This document shows, piece by piece, positions 8,678-17,019 of a DNA stretch of 64,000 bases; position 1 is the first letter of the stretch, and each line of letters begins with the position of its first letter. Source of the DNA: JANPPS01 sp043758105 (GTDB lineage: Bacteria > Pseudomonadota > Alphaproteobacteria > Acetobacterales > Acetobacteraceae); NCBI GenBank assembly GCA_043758105.1, contig JAYVOF010000038.1:5800-69799 (forward strand). The letters are read 5' to 3'. Both the position numbers and the translations under genes were made by a program. A model generated the notes under the pieces. The model was not told where the DNA came from. It saw nothing but the letters and a program-made list of their open reading frames with translations, and searched no databases.

Positions 8678-8694
8678 CTATCGTGCCACGATAG
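8678..8694. promoter_or_regulatory. 17-bp perfect inverted repeat upstream of mlaA
   Basis: CTATCGTGCCACGATAG is a perfect 8-bp inverted repeat with a 1-nt centre. It lies 36 bp upstream of the mlaA start and 114 bp from metF. The size and symmetry suit a dimeric repressor site, but no regulator can be named. Confidence 0.4.
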
Positions 8695-8807
8695 GCTATC
8701 CAGTGTTAAAACAACGTTAGGATCCACGGTAGCGTTGCCGTGAACGTGGCGTATATTAAACTGGCCACATCGTAACATGCACGATCACAACCCGGATAGC
8801 CCAACCC

Positions 8808-9773
8808 ATGAACGAGATGTCCCCCGTCACGCACGAGCCCACGCTGGAACGCTGGCTGACCGGCCCGCGCTTTGCGGCCCTACCCGCCCCGAGCGTGGCG
8901 GCGGTGCCGGCGCTGTCGTTCGAATTCTTCCCGCCGAAGACCGACGCGCTCGAGGCGCAGCTCTGGTCCTGCGTCCGCCGGCTAGAACGGCTGCATCCGC
9001 GCTTCGTGTCCGTCACCTATGGCGCGGGCGGTACGACGCAGGCCCGCACCCACGCGACGGTGACGCGGCTGGTGAAGGAGACCTCACTCACGCCCGCCGC
9101 GCATCTAACCTGTGTCGGCGCTCCGCGCGGCGAGGTGGATGACGTGGCGCGGGAATACTGGGACGCAGGCGTGCGGCACATCGTGGCACTGCGGGGCGAC
9201 GCGCCGCCGGGTCAGGACTATGAACCGCATCCGGATGGGTATGCGTATGCGTCCGACCTGGTCGAGGGGCTGCGCCGGGTGGCCCCGTTCGAAATTTCAG
9301 TCGCGGCCTATCCAGAGGTGCATCCGACGGCACTGGGCCCGGCGGACGATCTGGATAATCTCAAGCGCAAGCTGGATGCCGGGGCGACGCGGGCGATCAC
9401 GCAATATTTCTTCGACGGCACGATATTCCTGCGCTTCCTGGACCGGGCTTTGGCCGCCGGCATCACCGCGCCGATCGTGCCCGGCATCATGCCCGTCTCC
9501 AACTACGCGCAGGCCGCGAAATTCAGCGCCATGTGCGGCGCCAGCATGCCGGACTGGATGGGCACGCTATTCGAGGGCACCGAGGACGACCCTGAGACTC
9601 GCCGCATGATCGGTGCCATCGCCGCCGCCGAACAAGTCCGGCTGCTGCAGGCCAACGGCGTGGACGAGTTCCATTTCTACACGCTGAACCGCGCGGACCT
9701 CACCTTCGCGATCGCGCATCTGCTGGGCGTCCGAGCCACCGCCGATACAGCGGGCGCAGCAAAAACGGACTGA
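8808..9773 (+). CDS. metF: Methylenetetrahydrofolate reductase
   Basis: A 321-residue FAD enzyme that reduces 5,10-methylene-THF to 5-methyl-THF for methionine synthesis. Motifs are SFEFFPPKT, FVSVTYGAGG, HLTCVGAPRGEVDD, VALRGD, and FHFYTLNRADLT at the C-terminus. Length is slightly above the usual 290-300 residues owing to an N-terminal extension of about 30. Its last 74 nt overlap the tail of the convergent transporter gene. Confidence 0.93.
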   Translation: MNEMSPVTHEPTLERWLTGPRFAALPAPSVAAVPALSFEFFPPKTDALEAQLWSCVRRLERLHPRFVSVTYGAGGTTQARTHATVTRLVKETSLTPAAHLTCVGAPRGEVDDVAREYWDAGVRHIVALRGDAPPGQDYEPHPDGYAYASDLVEGLRRVAPFEISVAAYPEVHPTALGPADDLDNLKRKLDAGATRAITQYFFDGTIFLRFLDRALAAGITAPIVPGIMPVSNYAQAAKFSAMCGASMPDWMGTLFEGTEDDPETRRMIGAIAAAEQVRLLQANGVDEFHFYTLNRADLTFAIAHLLGVRATADTAGAAKTD

Positions 9774-10701
9774 GGAACAGCGGCAACTGGCACAGCCCAA
9801 AGAACAGCGCGATCTTCGGATTGGCGGCGGCGGGCAGCACCGCGAGATACAGCGCCATGTTGCGGTTGCCGCTCATGAGGCCCGCAGTCGCGGCCATACG
9901 CGTGCCGAGCCGGGTGAAGACCCCAGTGGTCACCACATTCAGACCGTAATCCACGATGAACGCCGCGAGCACGGCCTGCACCACCCAGCCGGGGTCCACC
10001 ATGACCCGCGCCTGCAAGCCGTCCATCACCGCAAATCCGTAGAACACCATTAGCCAGACCAGCGCCCCGTCCGTCGCGTCCGCCCAGCGCCGTAACCCAT
10101 CGCGGCCCATCACCTGGCGCAGCGCCAACGAGATCAGCATCGGCACGCCGACCACAAGGCCGAGCCGCCCCATGAAGGCGCCGGTGCTGATCGCGAGGTC
10201 GATGCCCATCAGCGCCGTGACCATGGGCGGCGCCGTGAGCGGCACCAGGAACGTGGTGGCGAGCGTCACCAGCAACGACAATTCCGGGTCGAGTCCCACG
10301 AGCCGGGCAAAGGCGGCGCTGGAGGTCGCGGCGCAGCCGGTGGCAAAGATCACCAGCCCGTCGCGGATCGCCGGGTCCAGCCCGAGCGGGGCGGTTATGG
10401 CCCACACCAGCACCGGGCAGACCAGCAGCTGCACCGCGATCAACAAGGTGACCCGCCCCGGACGCCGCAAATGCGCCAGCGTCCCCGGAATATCCACCCG
10501 CAACAACACCAGCGTCATCAGCGCCACCACGACCGGACTCACGATCCCATGCAATTCCGCCGCAAGGCCCGGTGACGCCACGCCGCCGAAGATGCCCAGC
10601 GCCAGCAGCAGCGGGCCCTGCCGCCCGGACGCCGCCATGAATCGCCGTAGCGGGTTGGCCCCGTTCGCCACCCGTTCTATATTCCGTCCGTGACGTCGCA
10701 C
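9700..10701 (-). CDS. Bile acid:sodium symporter family membrane protein
   Basis: A 333-residue integral membrane protein with about ten hydrophobic helices (for example VVVALMTLVLLRVDIPG, VTLLIAVQLLVCPVLVWAI, LVVGVPMLISLAL). The GCAATSSAAFARLVG and SGNRNMALYLAVLP segments match the two discontinuous helices of the SBF/BASS superfamily. The substrate is unknown; organic anions are a general guess. The first 20 residues are charged and the true start may be the Met at 10641. The 3' end overlaps metF. Confidence 0.72.
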   Translation of the reverse strand: MRRHGRNIERVANGANPLRRFMAASGRQGPLLLALGIFGGVASPGLAAELHGIVSPVVVALMTLVLLRVDIPGTLAHLRRPGRVTLLIAVQLLVCPVLVWAITAPLGLDPAIRDGLVIFATGCAATSSAAFARLVGLDPELSLLVTLATTFLVPLTAPPMVTALMGIDLAISTGAFMGRLGLVVGVPMLISLALRQVMGRDGLRRWADATDGALVWLMVFYGFAVMDGLQARVMVDPGWVVQAVLAAFIVDYGLNVVTTGVFTRLGTRMAATAGLMSGNRNMALYLAVLPAAANPKIALFFGLCQLPLFLSPFLLRPLYRRWLGRPADARSRR

Positions 10702-10712
10702 ATTCCCACACC

Positions 10713-12899
10713 ATGACCGATTACCTTACGCGCTTGAACCCCGAGCAACGTGACGCCGTGGAGGCGCTGGACGGCCCGGTCCTGGTGCTGGCCGGCGCGG
10801 GCACGGGCAAGACTCGGGTGCTGACCACGCGGTTCGCCCACATCCTCCTCACCGGACGCGCGGCGCCGGGTCAGGTGCTGGCGGTGACGTTCACCAACAA
10901 GGCCGCACTCGAGATGCGGGAGCGGGTCAGCGCGATCCTGGGCCGCCCGGCGGAAGGGCTGTGGCTCGGCACGTTTCACGCCCTATGCGCCCGGATGCTG
11001 CGGCGGCATGCGGGGCTGGTGGGGCTGAAATCCGGCTTCACGATCCTGGACAGCGACGACCAGTTGCGGGTGCTGAAGCAGGTGATGGAAGCGGCGCATT
11101 TCGATACCAAGCGCTGGCCGCCGCCCGTGCTGATGGGCATGATCCAGCGCTGGAAGGACCGCGGCGTCACGCCAGACAAGGTGACCGCCGCCGAGGAGGG
11201 CGATTTCGTCGGCGGCCAGTCCCGGGTGCTGTATGCCGCATACCAGGCACGGCTGGCGCAGCTGAACGTGGCGGATTTTGGCGATTTGCTGCTGCACATG
11301 ACCGAAATCCTGCGCAACCATCCGGAGGTGCTGGCGCAGTATCACCGGATGTTCCGGTATATTCTGGTGGATGAATATCAAGACACCAACCTCGTGCAAT
11401 ATCTTTGGCTGCGGCTGCTGGCGCAGGGGCATAAAAACATCTGCTGCGTTGGAGATGATGATCAGAGCATATATTCCTGGAGAGGCGCAGAAATAGAAAA
11501 TATTCTGCGATTCGAGAAGGATTTTCCGGGCGCCAAGGTGGTCAAACTTGAGAGCAACTATCGCTCGACCACGCCGATACTCGGGGCCGCGTCCGGCCTG
11601 ATCGCCAATAACGAAGGCCGGCTCGGCAAGACGCTGCGCTCAGGCCGCAATGACGCGGATGGCGAGCCGGTGAGCGTGGTCAGCCTGTGGGATAGCGAGG
11701 AAGAGGCGCGGATGGTCGGCGACCAGGCCGAGCAGCTACGGCGGGACGGGCATAAGCTGTCAGAGATCGCGATCTTGGTGCGCACCTCCGCCCAGACGCG
11801 CGCGTTCGAGGAGCGGATGATCAAGCTGGGCCTGCCCTACCGGGTGGTGGGCGGCCTCCGCTTTTATGAGCGGGCGGAGATCCGGGACGCCATCGCCTAT
11901 CTGCGCGTGTTGCATCAGCCGGCGGACGATCTGGCGTTCGAGCGGATCGTGAACCTGCCCCGGCGCGGCGTCGGCGAGGTGGCGTTGCGCGCCATGCACA
12001 TCGCGGCGCGGGAGCAGAGCATCCCCCTGGCCGAGGCGGCGGAGCGGCTGGTGCAGCAGGGCGCGCTCAAGGGGAAGATGCGGCAATCGCTGGCGGAATT
12101 GTTCCAGGGGCTCGGCCGCTGGCGGGTGCAGATCGCCGCCGAGGGCCATGTCGTGACGGCGGCCACGATGCTGGACGAGAGCGGCTATATGGAGATGTGG
12201 CGGCAGGACAAATCGCCGGATGCGCCGGGCCGGATTGAAAACCTCAAGGAGCTGGTTCGTGCCTTGGGGGATTTCGAGACGCTGGCCGGGTTCCTCGATC
12301 ACGTCTCATTGGTGATGGAAAACGAGCAGAATGCGGGGGATGACAAGCTCAGCATGATGACGTTGCATGGCGCGAAGGGCCTGGAATTCGACACCGTATT
12401 TCTGCCGGGCTGGGAAGAGGGCCTGTTCCCGAGCCAGCGGACGCTCGATGAGGGCGGGTTGAAGGGCCTCGAGGAGGAACGGCGGCTCGCCTATGTCGGC
12501 CTCACCCGGGCGCGGAAACGGGCGGTGGTGAGCTATGCCGCCAATCGTTCGCTGTATGGCAAGTGGCAGAGCACGATTCCGAGCCGGTTCGTCGAGGAAT
12601 TGCCGGAGGCTCATGTGGAACGCCGCGGCTCGGCGGCGATGCAGCGGGAAACGCGGCTGATGTCCGCCCCCAGCGTGTTCACCGGCGGCCCGTTGGTGGC
12701 GCGCCGCGCGCAGGAGGTGGGGGCGTGGGAGCTGCCGGAGCGGCCGAAACACGCCGACGCGATTCCGGTCGGTGCCCGGGTGTTCCACCAGAAATTCGGC
12801 TATGGCCAGGTGCTGGCGGTGGATGACGACCGGCTGGAAGTCGAATTCGAGAAGGCCGGGCAGAAACGGCTGCTGGACCGGTTCGTGGAGAAGGTTTGA
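10713..12899 (+). CDS. uvrD: UvrD/PcrA-type ATP-dependent DNA helicase
   Basis: A 728-residue superfamily 1A 3'-5' helicase for nucleotide excision repair and replication-fork maintenance. Motifs in order: I AGAGTGKT, Ia VTFTNKAA, II DEYQDTN, III GDDDQSIYSWRGA, IV ESNYRS, V TLHGAKGLEFD, VI LAYVGLTRAR. The C-terminal VGARVFHQKFGYGQVL segment is the Tudor-like domain that contacts RNA polymerase in PcrA/UvrD. A stretch at about 11431-11513 covering motif III is markedly AT-richer and uses AGA, ATA, CGA and GGA codons that are rare in the rest of the gene. Confidence 0.94.
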   Translation: MTDYLTRLNPEQRDAVEALDGPVLVLAGAGTGKTRVLTTRFAHILLTGRAAPGQVLAVTFTNKAALEMRERVSAILGRPAEGLWLGTFHALCARMLRRHAGLVGLKSGFTILDSDDQLRVLKQVMEAAHFDTKRWPPPVLMGMIQRWKDRGVTPDKVTAAEEGDFVGGQSRVLYAAYQARLAQLNVADFGDLLLHMTEILRNHPEVLAQYHRMFRYILVDEYQDTNLVQYLWLRLLAQGHKNICCVGDDDQSIYSWRGAEIENILRFEKDFPGAKVVKLESNYRSTTPILGAASGLIANNEGRLGKTLRSGRNDADGEPVSVVSLWDSEEEARMVGDQAEQLRRDGHKLSEIAILVRTSAQTRAFEERMIKLGLPYRVVGGLRFYERAEIRDAIAYLRVLHQPADDLAFERIVNLPRRGVGEVALRAMHIAAREQSIPLAEAAERLVQQGALKGKMRQSLAELFQGLGRWRVQIAAEGHVVTAATMLDESGYMEMWRQDKSPDAPGRIENLKELVRALGDFETLAGFLDHVSLVMENEQNAGDDKLSMMTLHGAKGLEFDTVFLPGWEEGLFPSQRTLDEGGLKGLEEERRLAYVGLTRARKRAVVSYAANRSLYGKWQSTIPSRFVEELPEAHVERRGSAAMQRETRLMSAPSVFTGGPLVARRAQEVGAWELPERPKHADAIPVGARVFHQKFGYGQVLAVDDDRLEVEFEKAGQKRLLDRFVEKV

Positions 12900-12911
12900 T
12901 GGCACGCGCAT

Positions 12912-13009
12912 CCGTCATTGCGAGCCCGCTTGGGCGAAGCAATCCAGGGCCAACACGCGCGCTCATGGCCCCTGGATCGCCGCGCCCCAAGCGGGGCTCG
13001 CGATGACGG
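12912..13009. repeat. 98-bp palindromic repeat (ATTGCGAG type), copy 1
   Basis: Outer arms CCGTCATTGCGAGCCC and GGGCTCGCGATGACGG, and inner arms GCGAAGCAATCCAGGG and CCCCTGGATCGC, form one long hairpin between uvrD and prmA. A second copy lies at 27841-27935. An open frame runs from the repeat into prmA but is not the native start. Confidence 0.85.
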
Positions 13010-13031
13010 GCCTTCCTTCCCGGCTGCTGGT

Positions 13032-13937
13032 ATGAGACGCCGCGCCGGGCCGCTCGAAACCGTATCGGTCACCGTGCCGGAGGCGGCGCTGGACGCGTAT
13101 GAGGCGGCGCTGGCCAGCGTGTGCGGCACGATCGGGTTCTTCCTCGATGACGAGGATGCCCGGACCTGGCGAGTCGAGGGTGTGCGGGATGTGGAGGCCG
13201 ACCTCACACCGCTCACCGACGCGCTGTCGATCGCAGCACTGGTCACAGGCGTTCACGCAGCGCTGCAGCGCGCTCCGACCGAGGCGGAAGGGTGGGTGCT
13301 GCGCACACAGGAGGCATTTCCGGAGCAGCTGGTGGGCCACCGCTTCGCCATCCGCGGCACGCATGACCGATCCCCACACGCACCGGGCAGAATCACGCTG
13401 GTGCTGGACGCCGGGCTGGCGTTTGGCTCGGGCGAGCACGGCTCCACCCGCGGCTGCCTGCGCGCGCTCGAGCGGGTGGCACGGCGCAAGCCCAGGCGCA
13501 TTCTAGATTTGGGGGCCGGATCCGGGATCCTGGCCATGGCCGCCGCCCGCCTGCTGCGCCGCCCGGTGCTGGCGACCGATATCGAGCCCTGGTCCGTCCG
13601 GGTCGCGCGCCAGAACGCGGCGGCCAACCGCGTCGGCCACTTGGTCACGGCCGTGCTGGCCGATGGCTGGCGCAGCCGGGGCGCGTGGTCCCGGGCCCCC
13701 TATGACCTGGTACTCGCCAACATCCTCGCCCGCCCGCTCTGCCGGATGTCCGGCGCGCTGGCGGCGCATTTGGCGCCGGGTGGGCACGCGATCCTGTCGG
13801 GCTTGCTGCTCTCACAAGTGCCGATGGTGCTCAGCGCGCACCGGCGGCATGGGTTGATCTTGACCCAGGTGCTTCGGGAGGGCGGTTGGGCCACGCTCGT
13901 CGTCCGGCGGGGCTCCCGTGGCGAGGGCAACCCATGA
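13032..13937 (+). CDS. prmA: 50S ribosomal protein L11 methyltransferase (PrmA-like)
   Basis: A 301-residue SAM-dependent methyltransferase that trimethylates ribosomal protein L11. The N-terminal substrate-binding domain is followed by the GLAFGSGEHGSTRGCL segment, the SAM-binding motif LDLGAGSGILAMAA, and the PrmA-type motif LVLANILARPL. The ATG at 13032 is chosen because everything upstream in frame is palindromic repeat sequence. Identity as PrmA is probable; the EHGST motif (usually HPTT) is slightly divergent. Confidence 0.85.
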   Translation: MRRRAGPLETVSVTVPEAALDAYEAALASVCGTIGFFLDDEDARTWRVEGVRDVEADLTPLTDALSIAALVTGVHAALQRAPTEAEGWVLRTQEAFPEQLVGHRFAIRGTHDRSPHAPGRITLVLDAGLAFGSGEHGSTRGCLRALERVARRKPRRILDLGAGSGILAMAAARLLRRPVLATDIEPWSVRVARQNAAANRVGHLVTAVLADGWRSRGAWSRAPYDLVLANILARPLCRMSGALAAHLAPGGHAILSGLLLSQVPMVLSAHRRHGLILTQVLREGGWATLVVRRGSRGEGNP

Positions 13938-14008
13938 CCCGAAGCTTGTCCGGCAAGCCGAAGCCGCGTTCAGGCTGGCCTTGCGAAGTATTCTGGTGGC
14001 CCGGCTGA

Positions 14009-14290
14009 TTAACGCCCGACCGAAAATCCGCGGGCCTCGACAAACTTCGGGTCGAACACCCGGCCCATTTCGGCGCGGTGCAGCCCGATATCGGCCAGCT
14101 CCCGGTCGCTCAGCGACGCCAGTTCGTTCATCACCGCCCGGCGCTGCGGCAGGCTGCGCAGATAGGCACCGAACCGCCGCAACCTGGCACCCATCGAAAA
14201 CGGGCGCGCAGCCTCGACCACGGAGCCGGTAAAGGACAGGCTGTTGGACATCAGGAGCGCCATTTGATCGGCGGAAAGGGGAGCGTTCAT
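14009..14290 (-). CDS. DUF1127 (YjiS-like) small protein
   Basis: A 93-residue protein whose C-terminal half holds the DUF1127 motif: an Arg-rich helix (RRAVMNELASLSDREL) followed by ADIGLHRAEM. Proteins of this family act as small regulators; in related alphaproteobacteria they have been tied to RNA turnover and phosphate or carbon responses, but no role can be assigned here. The ATG at 14290 has a GAGGAAT ribosome site nine bases upstream. It diverges from aminopeptidase P. Confidence 0.82.
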   Translation of the reverse strand: MNAPLSADQMALLMSNSLSFTGSVVEAARPFSMGARLRRFGAYLRSLPQRRAVMNELASLSDRELADIGLHRAEMGRVFDPKFVEARGFSVGR

Positions 14291-14331
14291 CGTACTATTC
14301 CTCGAATTCAGTAACCGGAACATAAGCACCT

Positions 14332-14350
14332 CGTGCTGCAATGCAGCACG
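14332..14350. promoter_or_regulatory. 19-bp perfect inverted repeat between DUF1127 gene and pepP
   Basis: CGTGCTGCAATGCAGCACG is two perfect 9-bp arms around one A. A wider pair, AACCGG (14313) and CCGGTT (14351), flanks it. The position between two divergent genes suits an operator. Confidence 0.45.
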
Positions 14351-14427
14351 CCGGTTCACTGACGCTGCTATGCTGTCAGCGAATGATGGCGCTCCCAGTT
14401 ATGTGAAAATGATGAATGAGGTCTAAC

Positions 14428-16182
14428 ATGGCTGACCATGCCGCCCGGCTCGCCCGAATCCGGACCCATCTCGCCGCCGCCGGAGTACACGGCTTCATCG
14501 TGCCCCGCGCGGACGAGCATCTGGGCGAATACGTGCCGGATAGCGCCGAACGCCTGGCCTGGCTCACCGGCTTCACCGGGTCCGCCGGCCTTGCGCTTGT
14601 CTTGATGGACCGTGCGGCGGTGTTCAGCGACGGCCGGTACACTCTGCAATTGGCGCAGCAGACCGACCCCGCGCTGTTCGAGCCGCTGCATTTGGTCGAG
14701 CACCCGCCGCACGCCTGGCTAGCCAAACACGCCACCGGCCCGGTCGGCTATGACCCGTGGCTCATGAGCGAGGAGGCCGCGACCCGCTATCGGGATGCCG
14801 GCGTGACGCTGGTCGAGCTCGACCCGAACCCGATCGACGCGGCCTGGCCCGACCGTCCGCCGGCGCCGCTGGGCGCTGTGGTGCCGCAGCCGCTCGTCTA
14901 TGCCGGGCGGAGTTCGGCCGAAAAGCGGAATGAGGTGGCGCTGAAGCTGGCCGAAGCGCGTCAGGACGCCGCCATCCTCACCGACCCGGCGTCCATCGCC
15001 TGGATGTTGAACATCCGCGGTGCCGACGTGGCGTTCACCCCCTTCGCGCTCGGCTTCGCCATCCTGCACGCCGACGACACGACCCAATTGTTTATGGACC
15101 CGGCCAAGCTCGGTCCCGGCATTCACGCATGGCTGGGCCCTGACGTTACCTGCGTCGGGCGGGATGCGCTGGCACCGGCGTTGCGTGCGATGCAGGGAAA
15201 GCGCGTGCGGGTGGACGTAGCCGGCTCGCCGGCGTGGTTCGGGCAAACGCTGCGCGCCGCGGGCGCCACCGTGCTGGACGGTGCCGACCCCTGTGCGCTG
15301 CCGAAGGCCTGCAAGAACGCAGTCGAACAGGACGGCACCCGCGCCGCCCATCGACGGGACGCCGTGGCGCTCTGCCGCTTCCTGCACTGGCTCGAGACCG
15401 AGGGCCGCGGCCACACCGAAATGCAGGCCTCCGCCCGCCTGCTGGCGTTCCGGGCGGAGGCTCCGGAGTTCCGCGGTGAATCCTTCCCCGCCATCTCCGG
15501 CGCGGGCGAGCACGGCGCGATCATCCACTACCGCGCGACCCCTGAATCCGATCGCGTATTGGGCTCGAACGAGGTCTATCTGATCGATTCCGGCGCGCAA
15601 TATCCGGACGGCACGACGGACGTCACCCGCACGATCTGGACCGGCCCCGGCGATCCCCCGTCCGAACTCCGCGACCGCTACACCCGGGTCCTCCAGGGCC
15701 ACATCGCCCTGGCCACCGCCCGCTTTCCCGAGGGCGTGAGCGGCCCGCACCTCGACGCCTTCGCCCGCCGCGCACTCTGGGATGCCGGCCTCGATTACGA
15801 CCACGGCACCGGCCATGGCGTGGGGAGCTACCTGTCCGTGCACGAGGGCCCGGCCAGCATCTCCCGGCTTGGCAAAATGATCCCGCTGGCACCCGGCATG
15901 ATCCTGTCGGACGAGCCGGGGTTCTATCTGCCCGGCCAGTACGGCATCCGGCTGGAGAACCTGCTGCTGGTGCAATCCGCCCCGCCCGGCCCGCGCCCGT
16001 TCTTGCAGTTCGAGACGCTGACCTTGGCCCCGTTCGATACCAAGCTGTGGTATTATGAAACACTGAACCATCACGAGCGGACGTGGCTGGAGCGTTACCA
16101 CACTCGCGTCTGGACGGAGATCGGCCCGCTGCTGCACAAGCCGGCCCAAGAATGGCTCCGGCGCGCTTGCTTGGGAAACTAA
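14428..16182 (+). CDS. pepP: Xaa-Pro aminopeptidase (M24B)
   Basis: A 584-residue cytoplasmic metallopeptidase that removes N-terminal residues preceding proline. It has the three-part layout of the long (eukaryotic APP1-like) form: two creatinase-like N-terminal domains and a C-terminal pita-bread domain. Metal ligands are visible in YLIDSGAQY and TTDVTRT (Asp, Asp), GTGHGVG (His), LSDEPGFY (Glu) and RLENLLLV (Glu). The start at 14428 has GAGGT eight bases upstream; an ATG at 14416 is possible but lacks a site. Confidence 0.92.
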   Translation: MADHAARLARIRTHLAAAGVHGFIVPRADEHLGEYVPDSAERLAWLTGFTGSAGLALVLMDRAAVFSDGRYTLQLAQQTDPALFEPLHLVEHPPHAWLAKHATGPVGYDPWLMSEEAATRYRDAGVTLVELDPNPIDAAWPDRPPAPLGAVVPQPLVYAGRSSAEKRNEVALKLAEARQDAAILTDPASIAWMLNIRGADVAFTPFALGFAILHADDTTQLFMDPAKLGPGIHAWLGPDVTCVGRDALAPALRAMQGKRVRVDVAGSPAWFGQTLRAAGATVLDGADPCALPKACKNAVEQDGTRAAHRRDAVALCRFLHWLETEGRGHTEMQASARLLAFRAEAPEFRGESFPAISGAGEHGAIIHYRATPESDRVLGSNEVYLIDSGAQYPDGTTDVTRTIWTGPGDPPSELRDRYTRVLQGHIALATARFPEGVSGPHLDAFARRALWDAGLDYDHGTGHGVGSYLSVHEGPASISRLGKMIPLAPGMILSDEPGFYLPGQYGIRLENLLLVQSAPPGPRPFLQFETLTLAPFDTKLWYYETLNHHERTWLERYHTRVWTEIGPLLHKPAQEWLRRACLGN

Positions 16183-16195
16183 ACCAAGCCGGCTA

Positions 16196-16238
16196 ACCCC
16201 TCTCCCTCCGGGAAAGGGTTGGGGTGAGGGAAACGACA
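16196..16238. repeat. GAGAGGG palindromic repeat after pepP
   Basis: CCCCTCTCCCTCCGGGAAAG followed by GGTTGGGGTGAGGGAAACGA, one mismatch in the stem (GGGAAAGGG). It matches the copies at 35589 and 36163 inside murG and may act as a transcription end for pepP. Confidence 0.8.
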
Positions 16239-16445
16239 CGCGCAGGCTATCGGTGGTTGTTGCCAATAAACTCCAGGGTCAAACTGCTCCGCGTCTATAT
16301 GCCGTATGCCGTCCACGGCCCAGAAGGACTTCGGCTCCGGATCCCGGTGCTGATCCTGTCCGGAACCCGTCGGACCGTTCCTGAGCCTTCACCTGCGCTA
16401 GTGAAGCTATCGAAAGTTCCGACTGCTCAGGAGCGTGTTGAATCG

Positions 16446-16462
16446 ATACCAATCCTTGGTAT
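16446..16462. promoter_or_regulatory. Probable ParD operator (17-bp palindrome)
   Basis: ATACCAATCCTTGGTAT is a near-perfect inverted repeat 22 bp upstream of the parD start. ParD-type antitoxins bind such palindromes and repress their own operon. The assignment rests on position and symmetry. Confidence 0.55.
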
Positions 16463-16484
16463 ATCTCAACGCGGAGAAGATACG

Positions 16485-16736
16485 ATGAACAGCAACACGT
16501 CCGTCAGCCTCGGCGAGCATTTTACCAGCTTTATCCAAGACCAGATCGGCCTAGGCCGCTACAGCAACGCCAGTGACGTGATGCGCGCGGGTCTTCGTCT
16601 ATTGGAGGAACACGAGTCCATGCTAGCCGCCTTGCGTGCTGCGCTCATCGAGGGCGAACAAAGCGGCGTTAGTGCCAAAAATGTCCAAGATATCTGGGCT
16701 GCCGTGAGGCAGGAGCATTCCGTCCAGAATGGGTAA
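16485..16736 (+). CDS. parD: Type II antitoxin, ParD family
   Basis: An 83-residue antitoxin. The N-terminal ribbon-helix-helix (NTSVSLGEHFTSFIQDQIGLGRYSNASDVMRAGLRLLE) binds DNA; the C-terminal tail binds and neutralises the toxin. The ATG at 16485 is preceded by CGGAGAAGA. It overlaps parE by 8 nt, the normal arrangement for such pairs. Base composition is lower in GC than the flanking genes, which suggests horizontal acquisition. Confidence 0.9.
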   Translation: MNSNTSVSLGEHFTSFIQDQIGLGRYSNASDVMRAGLRLLEEHESMLAALRAALIEGEQSGVSAKNVQDIWAAVRQEHSVQNG

Positions 16737-17019
16737 CTATGTCCTCTCCCAAACGGCTGAAAAGGATATCCGCCAAATCGCCCGGACTTCGATAGAGAAC
16801 TGGGGGCTCGTCCGGACAGAGCGTTACATACTTGGTCTGAATGAAACGTTCGAGCGTCTTGCGAAATATCCTGACCTTGGTCGAAAGGTGGATGTCATCC
16901 GTCCCGGTTACCTACAGACCGCAAGCGGCACTCACGCCATTTGCTACCGCAAAACCGAAACCGGCATTCTGATTATGCGAGTGCTGCACCAGCATATGGA
17001 TGTCATGCGTCATCTATGA
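16729..17019 (+). CDS. parE: Type II toxin, ParE/RelE superfamily
   Basis: A 96-residue toxin with the ParE pattern: SQTAEKDIRQIARTSIENWG at the N-terminus, a central YPDLGRKVD turn, and the basic C-terminal strands THAICYRKTETGILIMRVLHQHMD. ParE toxins inhibit DNA gyrase; the RelE fold also includes mRNA nucleases, so the target is not proven. The 3' end overlaps the convergent ligA 3' end by 17 nt. Confidence 0.9.
   Translation: MGNYVLSQTAEKDIRQIARTSIENWGLVRTERYILGLNETFERLAKYPDLGRKVDVIRPGYLQTASGTHAICYRKTETGILIMRVLHQHMDVMRHL

Larger units (their letters stand above)
16183..16484. other. Intergenic region between pepP and parD
   Basis: About 300 bp without a convincing gene. The first 55 bp hold a GAGAGGG-type repeat; the last 40 bp hold the probable ParD operator. 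The middle has lower GC than its neighbours and an open frame running into parD, but it has no ribosome site and no recognisable protein. Confidence 0.6.

Noticed and set aside
12918..13031. N-terminal extension of prmA
   Set aside because: The upstream in-frame sequence is the palindromic repeat; the family-like N-terminus begins at 13032.
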